Translations under genes and position numbers: made by a program
Shown: positions 6,881 to 7,552 of the stretch, in pieces
Layout: every line of letters begins with the position of its first letter
Position numbering within the stretch: the stretch's first letter is position 1
Assembly (NCBI GenBank): GCA_964527995.1
Contig: CAZGRP010000117.1
Span: 1 to 7,552 of the forward strand
DNA from: CAZGRP01 sp964527995
GTDB lineage: Bacteria > Zhuqueibacterota > Zhuqueibacteria > Oceanimicrobiales > CAZGRP01
DNA length: 7,552 bases
Direction: 5' to 3'
The notes under the pieces: generated by a model
Told to the model about the DNA's origin: nothing
The model's input: only the letters and a program-made list of their open reading frames with translations
Databases searched by the model: none

Positions 6881-7315
6881 ACGCCCTACAGGGAGAGCAA
6901 TGGCAGAATCTCTCCGGACGGTCATTGGTTTGCCTACGAATCGGATGAATCGGGGCAGTGGGAAATATATATTCAGGCTTTCCCGGGATTGGGTAAAAAG
7001 GTGCTTGTGTCCACACGGGGCGGAAGCCAGGCGATATGGAGCCGTGATGGCAGTGAGCTGTTCTATCGCGGCGAAGGCAGAATCATGGCTGTCAAAGTTC
7101 AGTCTGGCGAGACACTCTCAGTCACGGCCCCAAAACCTCTGTTTCGAGACCAATACGCACTTCAGACCCAGGACAATCACATCGCTTTTTCAGTATCAAA
7201 AGACGGTAGACAGTTCCTCATGCTAAAAGGGGAACCGCAGACGCACATTACTCATCTCGAGGTTGTACTCAATTGGTTTGATGAAGTGAAACGAAAGGCA
7301 CCGGAAGATAAATAG
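6881..7315 (+). pseudogene. C-terminal remainder of the interrupted kinase–PD40 gene
   Basis: This is in the same frame as the gene at 4637, directly after its TAG. It translates without stop for 144 codons: TPYRESNGRISPDGHWFAYE, SDESGQWEIYIQAFPG, then WSRDGSELFYRGEGRIMAVKV and VSKDGRQFLMLKG, ending in VVLNWFDEVKRK and TAG 7313-7315. These are the last blades and the typical tail of kinase-linked PD40 propellers, and they align with the end of the gene at 1844 (WRKDGKELFYLNGEGYLVVVQV). The first in-frame alternative start is a TTG at 6989 without a clear ribosome site, so separate expression is unlikely. The intact frame argues for a single substitution, for example CAG to TAG, not long decay. 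Confidence 0.85.
7303..7307 (+). promoter_or_regulatory. Ribosome binding site for the gene at 7317
   Basis: GGAAG lies 9 bases before the ATG at 7317, within the last codons of the preceding frame. It is a moderate match, consistent with translation coupled to the upstream gene. Confidence 0.5.
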
Positions 7316-7316
7316 T

Positions 7317-7552
7317 ATGATTGGCAAGTCCATACTCCACTACAAAATATTCGAAAAACTCGGCGAAGGCGGCATGGGTGTGGTCTACAAAGCCGAGGAT
7401 ACGAAGCTCAAGCGCGAAGTCGCCATCAAATTCCTGCCGCGGCAGATTGCGGCCAGCGCGGAGGAACGAGAACGCTTCAAAATCGAAGCGCAGGCCGCCG
7501 CCGCGCTCAACCATCCCAACATCGCCACGATTTACGCGATTGAAGAGCACGA
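7317..7552 (+). CDS. Ser/Thr protein kinase, N-terminal part (runs off the window)
   Basis: About 78 codons are visible, open to the end of the window. The product begins MIGKSILHYKIFEKLGEGG, with glycine loop GEGGMGVVYKAED (about 17-29) and ATP-binding Lys in VAIKFLP (about 41), then ERFKIEAQAAAALNHPNIA, which holds the helix-C glutamate region and subdomain IV. All elements expected for the N-lobe are present, so this looks like a normal kinase start, unlike the stubs at 1747 and 4527. It starts one base after the TAG of the previous gene, so it belongs to the same operon. It is clearly diverged in DNA from the two near-identical kinases upstream. The sensor domain lies outside the window and cannot be predicted. 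Confidence 0.92.
   Translation, partial: MIGKSILHYKIFEKLGEGGMGVVYKAEDTKLKREVAIKFLPRQIAASAEERERFKIEAQAAAALNHPNIATIYAIEEH

Noticed and set aside
6846..7226. A 126-codon plus-strand frame across the amber codon
   Set aside because: The real propeller motifs (ISPDGHWFAYE, WSRDGSELFY) are in the frame of the gene at 4637; this is an offset shadow frame.

Overview
The window is a packed, one-directional (+ strand) run of Hanks-type serine/threonine protein kinase genes. It contains the 3' part of a kinase–TolB-like–TPR gene (2-1750), a complete membrane-anchored kinase–PD40 propeller gene (1844-4513), a sibling kinase–PD40 gene broken by one in-frame TAG (4637-6880, continuing 6881-7315), and the 5' end of a fourth kinase gene (7317-7552). 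No gaps exceed 123 bases, there is no credible minus-strand gene, and I saw no RNA gene, CRISPR array or transposase. Tandem kinase arrays with N-termini like 'MIGKxILHYKIxEKLGEGGMG' and PD40 or TPR sensor modules are common in Acidobacteria and in KSB1/Calditrichaeota/Ignavibacteria-type bacteria. That is my best guess for the source, but the window holds no phylogenetic marker.

Layout: the genes abut or overlap (GTGA at 1747-1750, ATGA at 4637-4640, a 1-nt gap at 7316), so the region looks like one operon with translational coupling. The kinases share the catalytic module and differ in the C-terminal sensor. The first gene has a TolB-like domain plus TPRs and no visible membrane segment. 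The second and third have one transmembrane helix and a predicted extracytoplasmic beta-propeller. Together they look like parallel signalling inputs feeding nearly the same kinase output; the signals and substrates cannot be read from the sequence.

Unusual features: (1) Kinase domains 2 and 3 are the same over about 775 bp (one mismatch seen), while their N-terminal tips and propellers are strongly diverged, which suggests recent gene conversion or domain shuffling. (2) Just upstream of each of these two genes is a 34-37 codon stub encoding only the start of another kinase (up to LGEGG / LGEA). Each then switches at the same place (CCTGCT) into unrelated codons and ends overlapping the next start codon. 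(3) Both kinase domains carry a 43-bp REP-like palindrome, ACCCCCCT...AGGGGGGT, read in frame as part of the protein. (4) The third gene has a lone amber codon with the frame fully preserved on both sides.
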